From Toxonevra muliebris (Eukaryota; Arthropoda; Insecta; Diptera; Pallopteridae): 64,000 nt of DNA. Shown here piece by piece: positions 1-21,930 of the stretch. Both the position numbers and the translations under genes were made by a program. The stretch is taken from contig OY829328.1 in the NCBI GenBank assembly GCA_963691655.1, positions 2,818,204 to 2,882,203 of the forward strand, in the 5' to 3' direction. The notes beneath the pieces are model-generated. The model had not been told where the DNA came from. It saw only the letters and a program-made list of their open reading frames with translations, and made no database searches. How positions within the stretch are numbered: position 1 is the first letter of the stretch; each line of letters opens with the position of its first letter.

Positions 1-724
1 ACAGCCACATGCACATGAACATTGATTTATATCCATAGGCCATGAAAGTGTATGGTGTTGCGTGATGCACATGCAGCATGGATTATTACTTGATACACCA
101 AAATTTTGATTTGTGTTGTTTCAATTTGCGTAACTAAATTTTTTCACTGATATTTCGAACATTTTTTGAGTTTTATGCTTATGTTTGGCTCAATTTTCAC
201 AGTATTCATGATATAAATTTATTTCCAGTTGATATTTTATCCCTATCTGTTGATTAAACAATTGTTCTACAATATATGAGAAACCTTAAAAACTGTACTA
301 ACTCCGATGCCGATTTTCTCTACCTCTCTTTTTCAGAAAAGCCAAGTACCAAGTAGATGTAAAATCACAGCGTAAAATTGTCAACAGTTACAATTCTGTT
401 CCATCTCATAAGATCATTAAATGTGACAGAGTTTTTACGTCACTTAAATTCATCGATACGCCGCAATTCTGGTTCTAGCTTTACTTATAAAATTTTACTA
501 ATAACAAAATTTAAGAGCGTAAGGAAAAAATCCTTTTAGAAACAAAATAATCTAAAAAGTACGCGAACAGAAAATTTTGTAAATAAGCTAACTGTCATGT
601 CAAAACAGTTGTTTTAAAAAAATATATATAATTTTTGTTCACTTGCATTTTAAAGAAAAATAATGAAAAACGCAGGAAAGCTGGTGTAAAGTAAAGTACG
701 TAGTCATCAAACGACTGTTTATTA
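1..724. other. Gene-free AT-rich sequence
   Basis: I see no open reading frame with recognisable protein similarity, no terminal inverted repeats and no RNA-gene boxes here. The sequence is AT-rich non-coding DNA leading up to a retrotransposon remnant. Confidence 0.6.
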
Positions 725-1330
725 ATTTCGCTGATTTGCAGTATCGAGACACGACTTGCAGGTTGGATCGGTGATGATACCCATGTTGGTCATGTGCTGG
801 CCACATGTGTTATGCCCGGTGACGACACCCACCAGTAATATCAGGTCCTTCTCAGTCTCAGAAGAAATTCCGCTGATTTCCTGTTAGGCTACCTCACGAA
901 CCACTTTGCGGTTCTGCAGGGGTCAAGTTCGGACCACCTTTTTTTATAGATAGAACCCATGATGTCGTTGATCCAACGCATGACCTCCCAGAGCTTACGC
1001 CAAGAAAAGGTTCCGGTCCCCGTGGTGCAATTGCAGAACCTTCATTAGCAAGTTCTTCAGCTAATTCATTCATAACTCATATAAGGCTTAACTTATTGTG
1101 TTTTGCGACACTATTTAGCTTTGCCTTACACTTGCTGACCAATTTGGAAGAGCGGACAGGGTAAGCAGGGGCATTCTGAGCAAACTTGCTGACACAGCAG
1201 ACACATATGCAATTCTCCCACCATCTTTTCTCAATTATCCCGCACTCCACAACCAGGATAGCGAAGAACTCCGTCGTCATTTGTCTAATTGGAAAATAGA
1301 GCAATTGGTCTCTTTGTCTAAGTACCAACC
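725..1330 (-). mobile_element. Non-LTR retrotransposon remnant, RNase H and C-terminal region
   Basis: Reading the minus strand from about 1330 to 725 gives a broken ORF2 C-terminus. It starts with a stretch like an RNase H domain (...KLNSVAKHNKLSL then NELAEELANEGSAIAPRGPE), where the usual WVPGH-type segment between the two pieces has been lost. Next comes WSELDPCRTAKWFVR and then LVGVVTGHNTCGQHM, DPTCKSCLDTANQ. The order NE-x-AE-LA-x-EGS, then GPEP, then TGH...H...C..C is typical of the RNase H and zinc-finger tail of I, LOA and R1-like LINEs. At least one frameshift and one in-frame stop separate the pieces, so it is dead. The exact clade is uncertain. Confidence 0.75.
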
Positions 1331-3798
1331 GGATCCGGTACCGCTTGAGGTTTTGGATCCATCAGTGTTGTTTTCGCTTACTTTTTATGGTGTGTTACCA
1401 ACGTAAAATGATTTAAAAATCAACTAGCAATATCCAAAATTATTTAACTCGCTCTTTACTCTTGAATCTCAGTTAAGGATATTAGTAAGCAAACTCTTTT
1501 CACTTTAAAAATACAGTTAATACAGTTAAAAACCGCTGCTCTAAACTGTGTGAAATTAGGCAGCTTTTATACATAACGATTTCGAACAACCGATTTTGAA
1601 TTCCATTTGCTTCATTTTACATGAGTGGAATAAAGATGCAAAAGGCAAAAGTCAAAAATCGTTGGTACAACCGATTTTGACTCGTTCACTTTCGTCTCCC
1701 CTTCCTCACCAACAAACAGAAAATCGGTGAGAGAAATCAGGCAAAAATCGGTTTGTGTAAAAGTTGACTTAGCTGCAATGTAAACATCGATCGAATTTAC
1801 CAGTGCCTCTTGGAAAAAGAATATTTTAATTAATCTGGCAACACGTAATACTCAAATGAAATAAGGAAGAAAAGAATGTATATATTTTATATGCTAAAAT
1901 ATAAGCATAAAAGGGAGAGCAGTGAATAATTTTTGCAAGAGAAAATGACGATAAGAAAGGTGAAAATTATGCTGCCAATTTTTTCAGTATGTTATTCCAA
2001 AAATAATTTTAATGTATTTACCAAATTTGGCAATACTGAAATTATTCGTAGTACAAAAATTGCAAGATTATTGTTTAAAACTTACTAAAGTTCTTTAAAT
2101 GTGACGAAAAATCTATCTAAGCAAATTTGTAATTGGTTGTGGCAACACTATTTTAAATTCGCTCTGCCACCATTTTCTCTTTGTTGGGAAAATTAACTAC
2201 ATTTTTCTCTTTCTAAGCATAGTAATGACAACGCGTTTCTAATACAGCCATCTCGTTTTCACTGGTCCCCTATGACTTGAACAAGACTCGTCATTTATTT
2301 GAAACATAGTGCTGCCATTTAGAAATTTGTTTGAGATTTTGGAAAATTATCCCAAAAATATGGAAAAACTTCAAAATTAATTTGACTTAGCCAAAGCTAG
2401 AGCGTCAGTCGCATCATTTATCTGCCAAAAATGCTTCTTTGTTTGTGCATGAGAGAATTTTGAGAAATATATATGACGTTTACGCTCCAATTTAACTTTT
2501 ACTGTTAATCCTTTAATACAATAACGCGTCGTGGAAGTTTCAAAATCCATTGCTACTGTCACGACGTGTTATTGTAATTCTGGTTTTAAGGAGTTTGCAA
2601 AATTGATTAATGGTTGGCCGTTAGAGAATATATCATCATATATTCGATTGCATCTCAATTGTACTACTCTGTTCCACTCTGGCTGCATCCAAATGTGCTC
2701 AAAGTATCAAATTATTGGGATTGCAAGTGGAAATGGTTGTAGCTAGCTAATGGAAATTACAGTACAGAAAGTCGTTTAGATTTCGGGTTTCCGAAGCATG
2801 TGTAGTTTTAACAGGCAACAATTATTAATGCATTGCCCAACACGAAATTATAGTTTTCTTGTTTTGATTTTACCATTTGATATTCTTTACACAAACAAAG
2901 AAGTTTATTTTTGTTATGCTGTACTTTAGGTAGTGGTGCCACCACCTCTTATAATTCAGTCAAGGTAATGCCAAGCAAATGACCCAAATATGTGGTAATC
3001 CTTTTTGCTCAACCGTAAACGAGTTTTTCCTACATCTGGTAACACTGGTTAAAGGCGTTGTTCATCATCATTTTCAGAAGACTTGCATGAGAAGAAAATT
3101 TGTTCGCAAAAGAAATTTCGAATTTTTTAATTGCAAGAATTTTTGTACGAAATAAAAAACGATAGCGGTTTAAAAACGAGATTCGCTTGTGCCATTTGTG
3201 AAATCGAAAGGATCGAATTTGTATTAATTGTGGCAAAAAAATCAAATCTAGTAAGTGAAAAAAGGAACGAAGTGCAGAAGCAGAGAATAAAAATTCAACG
3301 AAAAGTGATTGAAAAATTCCACACAAAATGAATGGATAAATGGTGATGATAATGATGACGGTGGCGGTGGTGAGGTGATGATGGAATAGAACGTCGTCGG
3401 AGTCGTGCTCGCTCATTCGTTCATTGAAGCGCTGCTGCTGCAAGCAGCGACAAACGGACGGACAGACAGACGTACGTTCGTACCTACGGACGGAAGAAGT
3501 AGAAGAAGAAATAAGTGAAAAGACGACGGCGACGACGTCGAATCAGAGCAACAGCAAATAAAAAGATTAAGAAAAAATTACTTTGCAATTTTTTCGTTCT
3601 GTTGCTTTTTTTTTTTTTGCTCAGTTTCTCGGTGAATTTTCCCAAATTTATACTTATTTAAACCATTTCTCCATTCATTCACAATAAATATGGTGTTGGA
3701 TTGTTTTCGCTCAAGTTGTTGAAACAAAATTTCGGCGAAATCTATTGAAACTATTTTTGTGAAATTTCTTTTTTCTTGTTTTTTCCTTTGTTTTGCAG
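1331..3798. other. Upstream region of Rho1, probably holding non-coding first exon(s)
   Basis: There is no coding gene here. Stretches at 1570-1760 repeat short motifs with ATCGGTT or AACCGATTTT cores, perhaps a decayed transposon. From about 3340 to 3560 base composition changes to GC-richer trinucleotide runs (CGACGACG and GACGGACAGACAGACG), which suits a 5' UTR or promoter. The acceptor TTTTGCAG ending at 3798 shows that the Rho1 start codon is in a second or later exon, so the first exon should lie in or before this interval. I cannot define its donor or a transcription start. Confidence 0.45.
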
Positions 3799-3803
3799 AA
3801 CCA

Positions 3804-13309
<9,506 letters not shown>

Positions 13310-14640
13310 AAGAGCAATAACACACACAACTCTCAACAACATTTTTTTTTGTTTAAAACCGAGCATCATTTCAAATAAGGATTTGATTTTAATATAATAA
13401 TATTTCATTCTTATTTTATTAAAAAAGGAATTTTTGAAAAAAAAAAAAATTATACAAAAAGAAAAGAAAACGTTTGAAAACAAAACAAAACAAGAGCAAA
13501 ACAAACACTAATGTTTACACCAACTGCAAACAAACAGACAAAAAAAGAGAGTATGTACTCGTATATAAGAACAGAAAAACATAACAAAATTGTGTAAGAC
13601 CCTATCAGAGTATAGCAACAACATGCAAAAAAATACAACAAAAACCATACAAAAAGTAAATGAATTAAATAGAAAAGAAATAGAACACAGAAGGAAATGA
13701 ATGAGAAATGGTTGGGATTTTAGTTTTTTTGAAACGAATTAATAAACAAAAAGAGTATATGTGAATTTTGCTACTTTTTACTACCGAAAATGATGATGAT
13801 TTTTGTAATATTTAAATACATTTACTACTATTATAGATAATTACAATGAAGAAAAATAAAAGATGATGAAAAAAAGAAAAACAAACCGCCAATAATAATA
13901 ATACAACAACAACAACCAACTTCAACAAAAACTATTACCACAAATAAAATGCATTCAATTTTTCAACTTAAAAAAAAAAATTCAAATCAAATCATAAATA
14001 TGTATTTTTATTAATAATATTTAAAATAAAGTAAAAACACATGCCTCTTTTTTCAACAAATCAAATGATAAAAACAAAAATGCAAACACACATACACTTA
14101 CAGCCTCATACACACAAGTTTAATGCGATTTTATGCTATTTTGTATTTGCCAATGATTTTATGAATTTTTTGGAATATTAGTTTCGTAGTTTATTACAAC
14201 CTAAACAAACAACAAAAATCACAAAGCAAACCATTTTTTTCTCTAAAGCAAAAGCGTATCCAAAAAAAATGCTATCTGCTATTGAATATATACTACAGTT
14301 TACAGTTACTACATTTTACTTGCATATTTTTATATATTTTTGATCTTGTTTAACAACAAACACAACAACAGCAAAGCATTTCTGTTCATAGTAATTATAT
14401 GCAAGCGGCATAAATACACACAAAACACAAACAAAAAAAGATTCTTTGAAAATTTTCTTCTTGATTAAATTATTATAATTATTATTTGTGTAATAAGGTT
14501 GGTGTTCGTTTTTTTTTAATTTAATTTTACATGTGTATTATGCATGTCGCATAATATTCCTTACAATAAATATTTTACTAATACATACATATTATATAAT
14601 AAATACAAATAAAGAAGAAAAAACGAAAAAAAAAAAATAA
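13310..14640 (+). other. Probable Rho1 3' UTR
   Basis: Directly after the Rho1 stop the plus strand is A-rich, with CAACAACAA and AATAATAAT runs and repeated AATAAA-type hexamers, for example near 13740, 13855, 14029, 14564 and 14600-14612. No coding potential is visible. A long 3' UTR ending between about 13.7 and 14.6 kb is likely, but which poly(A) site is used cannot be told from sequence. Confidence 0.55.
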
Positions 14641-16173
14641 AACAAATAAACTGGAAATGCTTTTTTATTTGAATTATGTCTGGGACAAAGCGCAAATCAG
14701 GCATCAAAACCGACAACAGTGTCACTTCGACTCATTACTTGTATCAAATAAAAGTATCGATGCTATCGAAAATATCGGAAAAAAGTATCGAATATGTACT
14801 TGTATCGAATACTCGTTTAAAGAGACAAATTACACTTTTTTTAAGTAATTGCCGAGGAACACTCAGTCCGGAACGGCCCATTGTGATACTACATGGTTAA
14901 ACATACATTTTACACTATTCAACACGAGTTTTTCGCCTATACATTATGGTTTTGAGATATTTCCACTGGAAACCAGTGAATCATATAGAAATTACGTTAA
15001 CTTTAGTATATGATATTTATTATGTTTAGATACAAATCGCTACAAAATTTATAATAGAAGGAAAACTAAGCAACAGATTATTGCTTGTTAAAAGTATTTA
15101 ATTTCAATGAAAAGGTTTCAATAAACATTATGTTCTACATGCATGGTCGGCAATATTTTCTAGAACTTCAATACTGTACTCCAATATTTTCGTACGTTGG
15201 TATATTGTTATATTGACTGAAATATTTTGAATATGCATATTGAATAATTCTGCAGTAGCATTTTGAAATATATTATTGATTGCTGTGAAATATTTTAAAA
15301 CGATCCACGATTTTAAATATTGTATAGTAATATTTCAGTTTTTAAAAAAAATATTTTCCAAAAGTATCAAGTATCCGATACTGACCCCTTTTTTTTTTTG
15401 ATACCAAGCAAAATATTTATGGTATAGCATCAAGTAAAAAAAGTACTTGAATCGAATGAAAAGTATCGAGTATTTATTTGTATTTACTTGTATCGAATCA
15501 TCACTATAAGTCTGTCCTTTGTATGCTACCACTTATGTGGGGTAGAAATAAGCATTGTGGAGGAAGCAGCATCTCAAAATCTATAATTCAATCTGCGTGA
15601 ATGGCGTTTAAAGGGAACCATGAGATGTTCGAAGCTTTATTGATACGAATCAAATTAAGGGATCTTGATATTTCTTTTTGGTGGCCACTGCATTGATCGA
15701 AATAACATGTTTGCTGTAGGTATGCCATGAATCGGTTTGAATATTCAATGTTTTGATTTTTCTTAATCGAATTGCCATAAAAAAGGAGACGAATATATGC
15801 TTAGTGATGGATCTCGGGTTTGGGAGAGAAGGGACAATTAGGAATAATTTACAAAGTTTAGAGAAAGTATTTTAGAAGAAAGCATTCCAAAATTTTTTTA
15901 ATTTTTTATAGTATAATAATAATAAAATCGTATGCATTGTGATGATTCCTCCTCCAGTTGGATGTTTCCAGCCTATGTAACTTCATTTTATTAAACAAAT
16001 CTACAATTTCATTTGTGGTGATTTGAATAAATTTGGGTGGGTATGTTGCCTAGAGATAATTCATTAAGACGAGCTAAAAGTTTTAGAATTGAAAAACTTC
16101 TCTTTGCGGTACCCGACTCGAATAATAGCTAAGCAATATAATGGAAAAAATTGCTCAAAGTGGTTTTTTTGTT
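14641..16173. other. Gene-free interval between Rho1 and Ric
   Basis: No gene is seen. The ends of 14716-15505 carry loosely inverted GTATCGA-rich motifs that suggest a decayed transposon, but no target duplication could be found. Confidence 0.35.
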
Positions 16174-16470
16174 GTGGTCGCCGTAGCCTAGTGGTTCGTT
16201 TGCTTGATTGCAACGCAGAGTGTCCGGGTTCCATGCAAGGCTCAGTCAAAAATAGAAAATTTTACTACTGTTATTATTATGTTTGAGGATATGCATCGCG
16301 CCCTATTGTGTCCCCTTCAAAGATTGTAGTATTTCTACAGACCCTGCACCACCTTTTGGCTGGCAATGGCAAGAGTTGGTCTCTTTCACAAGTCAAGAAA
16401 TATAACTCGCACAATATGAACGACGTAAAGTTTGGCTTAGACTCTCATCGCGCTGTTATTTCATAATACA
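16174..16470 (+). mobile_element. tRNA-derived SINE, copy 1
   Basis: The head has an RNA polymerase III A box-like TAGCCTAGTGG at 16185-16195 and a B box-like GGGTTCCATGC at 16226-16236, spaced as in a tRNA. The body contains CACCACCTTTTGGCTGGCAA. The same layout recurs in the 39688-39959 copy, which shows the family is tRNA-derived. This copy ends exactly where the large palindrome starts. Confidence 0.8.
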
Positions 16471-16842
16471 AAGAGTATAGATTACAAAGAGGCCGCCATT
16501 CGTTTTTTTTTGGAATGTAAAAAACTAGAAACCATTTATGAGGTGCAATACCGGCGGAGCGAACGCTATGGTTGGCAACCGGTCCACCGGACAAAATGTA
16601 TGAATGGATGGGTTGGCGGTGTCTGATAAAACAATTATTTTACATTTCATTTGGCAAATAACATCCAACATCTGCAGTATTTTATATATTTTTTTTATAC
16701 AAATTTGTAAATGGCTTGTTTTGATTTTATGCATTTTGCTTGATTTCTTATTTATTATGCATATGTATGTAGGTACTTTTTAATATATTTTTCTGATTTG
16801 ATTTTATGAAATTCAGTAAATTCATAAACAATGAATAATTAA

Positions 16843-16970
16843 CCCAGTAATGCCTAGCGGTGCCATATGGCACCTTGTCGCTGAGCCGTTCCTGAGCCAG
16901 GTTCAAAAATAATGTCTTTTCAAGTTACTTGTTGATCTATCCACTTTGGTTTCCGCTCGTCCTTAATGGG
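16843..16970. mobile_element. Small piggyBac-like MITE inside the palindrome
   Basis: The 128-bp element is flanked on both sides by TTAA (16839-16842 and 16971-16974). Its ends begin CCCAGTAATGCC and, on the other strand, CCCATTAAGGACGAGCGG. TTAA target sites and CCC-starting termini are piggyBac hallmarks. The right end matches the termini of the 18714-19060 element. It is absent from the opposite palindrome arm. Confidence 0.65.
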
Positions 16971-17150
16971 TTAATAATAAAATAAAAAATATTATCCTCT
17001 TTGCGGATTATTCCATGAATAAAATGGTAGACCAAAAACGTGTGTATGCTTAGATTTTAACGAGGTGCAGTGTTAAATTTCATATTTTGTTACTTTTGTT
17101 TTCGTTTTTACAATTACAATTTCTTTGTTTACATTATTTTTCAAACATAA

Positions 17151-17420
17151 AATAACTACTTATCGCTCATTTACTAAAAGACCGTCATAACTCAAAAAAC
17201 GCGATTTTGCAGAAACGCGTTTAAAGTTTTCAATTGACTCCCACTTTACAGAAAAAAGAAGAAATCTTATAATTCTCACGCGCAGAGTATACAAGGCTTT
17301 AATATGAAATTTTTACACAATGTGGAGCGTGATATAATGAATAATTCTGCATCATTAACTCAAAAATCGTGTTTTTTGACTTATGACAGTCTTTTAGTAA
17401 ATGAGCGATATGTAGTTTAA
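17151..17420. mobile_element. Nested MITE with about 50-bp TIRs
   Basis: The left end AACTACTTATCGCTCATTTA and the complement of the right end, AACTACATATCGCTCATTTA, continue into ACTAAAAGAC-x-GTCATAA-x-TCAAAAAAC-x-CGATTTT. That gives about 50 bp of near-perfect inverted repeat around a 160-bp centre. It lies within the left-arm insertion of the palindrome. Confidence 0.65.
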
Positions 17421-18713
17421 TTCAAGAATAAACATTTAAAATTCTTACGTTTTCACATTGCATCTCATATTTTTAACATGAGGTGCAGTGTTAATTCTTA
17501 TCAAAAATGTTAAATTTCACATTGCACCTCATATTTTTAACATGATTAACTTTTTTATTCCTGTTAAATCTCTTGATGTTTCTGCCGTGGCCATACGATT
17601 TTAACATGCACCTCATATGAGGTACAATGTTAATTTTTCTCAAAATGTTAGTTTTGAAATTGCTGTAATGGCTTATCATCGTCAACTATCGGGAAACCAA
17701 CAAAAGCACACAACTACTCTTCTTATTCTTTACTTTGCTCTTCTTTTACAATCAGATTTTAACATGAGATGCAGTGTTAATTCTTTTGTACGTGTTAAAT
17801 TTCATATCGATGGTTATACGTTGACCCCTCGTATGTAGTTTTTCACCACTTTTGGAAGAGACGACAAAAAAGCAATAAATATACATAAAGAATATGTAAA
17901 ATTTGGTTTTAAATCATTTTAAATAAGAAAAAAATATTTTTGGAATTATTTTTTTTTATATATTGTTTATAGAAATTTATTGCGTTATTGTCTTGTCTTC
18001 CAAAAGTGGTGAAAAAGTACTTACGAGGGGTTAACGTATGCCCATAAAAATACTGCACAACAAAATCTATGCACATACGCATTTTTGGTCTTTTTTTTTT
18101 GCATGTAATAATCCGCAAAGAGAATAATAATTTGTTTCCAGTTTATTTATTGTTTATGAATTTACTGAATTTCATACAATCAAATCAGAAAAATATATTC
18201 AAAAGTACCTACATGCATACCTATGCATAATAAAGAAATCAAGCAGAATGCATAAAAACAAAACAAAACGTTTACATATTTGTATATAAAAAATATATAA
18301 AATACTGCAAATGTTGAATGTTATTTGCCAAAAGAAATGTAAAATATTTGTTTTATCAAACACCGCCAACCCATCCATTCATACACTTTGTCCGGTGGTC
18401 CGCTTGCCAACCATAGCGTTCGCTCCATCGGTATTACACTTCATAAATGGTTTCTAGGTTTTTACGTTCCAAAAAGCTCAAGAGCGAATTGCGATCTCTT
18501 TGTAATCTATACTCCTGGTTATATGATACCTGCTGACAAAAAGGGCGATCATTTTTGGACGCCATCTACAGGAAAACTAATCAACTAAACTGAAAAACAA
18601 AAAATTTTAAGATAATTAGATGTATTATAAAATAAAAAAAATTTCAAGTTGCTATCTATCGTATTTCGAAGTTTACATTTTTTTCGACTCGAGCAACGGA
18701 CATGTCGCCTTAA

Positions 18714-19060
18714 CCCATTAAGGACGGGACGGCCGCAATTTCAAAGCTTACTTAAGTGACTCCGTTAACTATGAAAACGAACTTAAAAACATTTGAGCCA
18801 TATAATTTTTTATGCAAAATTTTTATGAACTTTTGAAATCTGCAGTCAAAATAAAAAAAAAAAATTAAAATTCGAAAAGTTATGCTCACTTATTCATCAA
18901 AAAACATGATTTTTCGATTAAAAATTTTTTTTCTTAAATTATTTTCGGAATAAACTTCTTAAAAAAATCATAAAATATGCTAATTTTCTTTTTTCGTTTT
19001 CATAGTTAACGGAGCCACTTAAATAATCTTAGAAATTGCGGCCGTCCCGTCCTTAATGGG
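18714..19060. mobile_element. piggyBac-like MITE with long TIRs
   Basis: The element is 347 bp and is bounded by TTAA at 18710-18713 and 19061-19064. Both ends read CCCATTAAGGACGGGACGGC, and the inverted repeat continues to ACTATGAAAACGAA, about 67 bp with a handful of mismatches. TTAA duplication plus CCC termini points to the piggyBac superfamily. No transposase frame is present. Confidence 0.85.
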
Positions 19061-19064
19061 TTAA

Positions 19065-21861
19065 CAGATTTCTTTTGTACGTACTTATAATAAAATTTTT
19101 TTGGATTTTTTTTCCATCTACCATATTAATGAATCTTTTTGATAACATGTGCCAAAAAGGCCAAATAATAAGGTATGTAGAGGTTTAATGCATTATAAAA
19201 AAAATACTTCCATAAAACTCCTTTATAGGCCTTTGAACACAGTATTCTTCTTAGCCTTGATTTGAGATATTTAAGGAATTTTTTAATTTATGTACTTTTA
19301 CCACTTTGTATAGCAACACCCCCCAATGGACGCCCATTCCAACTTTTGTATAGAGTCCAAACAGTTAGGTTTTTCTTAAATAACGGGCTGTTTGTGTTAT
19401 CAACTCTAGTTTAGGAAACTTTTCTTTTCCTAATTGGCACATTGAGCAATTTCGGCAAACTATGATTCTTTACAACTTCTTCTATAATTTCTGAGATTTA
19501 AAAGTTTTGAAATCAGCACTTTAGTTATATCCAGGAACACATTTACAATTTCAGGAAAAAAAATTCTGTGTTGACCAGTGTAATAATAAAAACTTTTTCA
19601 ACATTTTCAAAATCGTTTATTTACGAGTACACTGTATGTTTTTGTGTGTTGAAACAAAAAAAAAATTAGTAAAATTAATTTTATACAGTGATTATTTTGA
19701 TTTTATTTTTTTTTTCTTTTGTTCAATAAATTATTAATAATATTTTCATGTTCTTCTCTTAGTAACATTTTATTATTTTAAACATTTCATAAAAACGTTC
19801 TATATACATTTAAATGAATTTTTATGTCATGCATAAAATTGTTTACTAATGATAAATATAAAAATACAAATCTTTAACACAAATACAATATAGTAATAAT
19901 AATAAAATTAAACAACAAAAAAATATAATTAAAAACCCATAAAGGAATTAGTAATAATTACAAACAATAACAACAATATATTATTTATATATTAGTATTT
20001 AAGTGTATAAAAGTAAGCAACAAAGGAACTGTTTGTATGTTTTTATGTTTGGGTATGATTGCATTTTATTCGTTTATTCGTCCTCTTCATCTTATTCAAT
20101 TTCTTTTTTTTTTCTCTTGTGCTACACACAATTTTTCTTATATTAAAAATTTTTTTGTAAATAATAAATATATATATATGTAATGTTTACCAGAAATAAA
20201 TAAAACAAGAAAACATAAATATCACTTATGATAAACAATAAATAATAATATAAAATATATTTCGTTTTTAATAATAAGTAACACAATTTTTTCTTTATCA
20301 TTATTAAAATTTATAAATCATACATACATCAATTTAAAGCTTAAATGTAGCTAATAGTAACTGTTAATTTTATTTAATATTTTTTGTGTTAAATTTCAAA
20401 GAACAAGCCACGGAAAATTTTAAATTCTCCGCTTGTCGTTTGTAGTTTTACATTTTCTTGTTTATTTTGCTATTTGTCACGTGTTGAAACTGAATTTTCA
20501 TATATTTTTATACATAAAAGTGTATGTGCTGTTACAATTTTTTTCTCTTGTACAAAACAAACAATTTTCGTTTCCTAATATGCCTAAAAATTTGCAGCAA
20601 TTCGAAGAAATCTGCCAATTTAGATAAAGCTATTATTTTAATTGAGCAGATGATTAACTTTTTGCTTGGTCTTAAAAGAACACAGTGTTAAAAAAACACA
20701 GTACTTTTTTTTGAGACCTTGTGGAGGTTGTAGGCCCGGTAGAACTTAATATGTTGGCATACCAAAAATTTATATATACACTCTTAAAATTGTGTATAAA
20801 TTTTGTTTGTGTTTACTATAACTGCGTATAATAAAATACAAAACATTTTCTAAATAGTTTAAATATTGTTGAAAGTATTTTCTTTTAACTTGTGTCAAGT
20901 TTGGAGATCAGGAATGCTTGATAGAAGCAAAAAACTAGAGTTCTTTGAAATTGCTATCCATCTACTGGTAGATAATTTAATTTTTTTGTAATCGTAATCA
21001 GAAACATCTGCCTTTTTTATAGTTCCTACTGTTCTTTTAAATATGAATTTTTATGTTTGCAGTAATAATTGTGCTATAAATAAATGTAGTATTTACGCTA
21101 GTGGTAGTTCTTTTTACTTTTTGATTTTTCTTCTTGTTTACATTAATTCAACTATTATTGCTTATTTTGTCATTTTTGTTTTTAGGAATTTTATTATTAG
21201 TTAATTAGGAAAATTCAGTTTTATATGAATAAAGAACATTTCTTTTTTGGTTCTTCGTGTTTCTTAATAAAATTTGTATGAGAGAGGGAGAATTTTATTT
21301 ATTCTTTTGCTGCTACTAAGCAATGCTTCTTTTCTATTTGAGTTACAATTCAAGTTTTTTGTATTTTTTCTTTTAGTTTTTTTTTTTTTTTGTTTTACTA
21401 CGCAAATACGAATTTTAAATTCATGTTTGCATGGCCAATAAACAAAAAAGATATTGCAGTAGTCAACTGCAAAATAAAATTATAATTAAATAACATTCAA
21501 TATAAAGTGTTTCCATTTCGATGCAGTATGCATTTCTGCAAATTCTGCACTATCCATTTGAATTAGCTTCATTATTACATAAATATTTAATTGTTTTTTT
21601 CAACTAACAAGTTTTTGTTCTCTTTTTGTTAAATTCATTTATCGTAAAAAATTCTTAACAATTTATGATTTTATACAATTTATAATTTTTGTTGTTAATT
21701 GGGAACATTTCTGGTGCCGACTTACGTTTGTAATGACGCAATGAGTTGCGTTTAATTGGTTTTTTTTTTATTGGAACTATGTTAAATAAAAAGCTATTGT
21801 TGCATTATCCTTTTGTGTTTTTGTTCACAATATACAAATAAAATATAACGTTTACGATTTG
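19065..21861. other. Gene-free interval downstream of Ric
   Basis: Very AT-rich with many homopolymer runs. I see no coding region. The part next to 21862 may include alternative Ric 3' UTR. Confidence 0.5.
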
Positions 21862-21867
21862 TTTATT
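21862..21867 (-). terminator. Candidate Ric poly(A) signal
   Basis: AATAAA on the minus strand lies 64 bases past the Ric stop codon. It is the nearest canonical hexamer, but actual use is not shown by the sequence. Confidence 0.4.
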
Positions 21868-21930
21868 TGCATGTATGTGTGTGTCTGGCTATGTATATGT
21901 GCTTGTTGTCGTTGCTACTTGCATTTTATC

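Larger units (their letters stand above)
16472..18515. repeat. Large interrupted palindrome (foldback-like)
   Basis: The left arm starts at GAGTATAGATTACAAAGAG (16473) and the right arm ends with its complement at 18515. Arm sequence can be followed inward on both sides: GGTTGGCAA, then TGGATGGGTTGGCGGTG, then TGCGGATTATT-x-CATG, and at the centre TTTTTCACCACTTTTGGAAGA (17838 onward, and its complement near 18015). The left arm is longer than the right because it carries insertions: a TTAA-flanked MITE (16843-16970) and material between about 17086 and 17790. The palindrome centre is near 17920. I see no intact transposase. Confidence 0.8.

Noticed and set aside
14716..15505. Possible hAT-like element with GTATCGA-rich ends
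   Set aside because: The ends align only loosely and the flanking 8-mers (ACCGACAA and TAAGTCTG) do not match.
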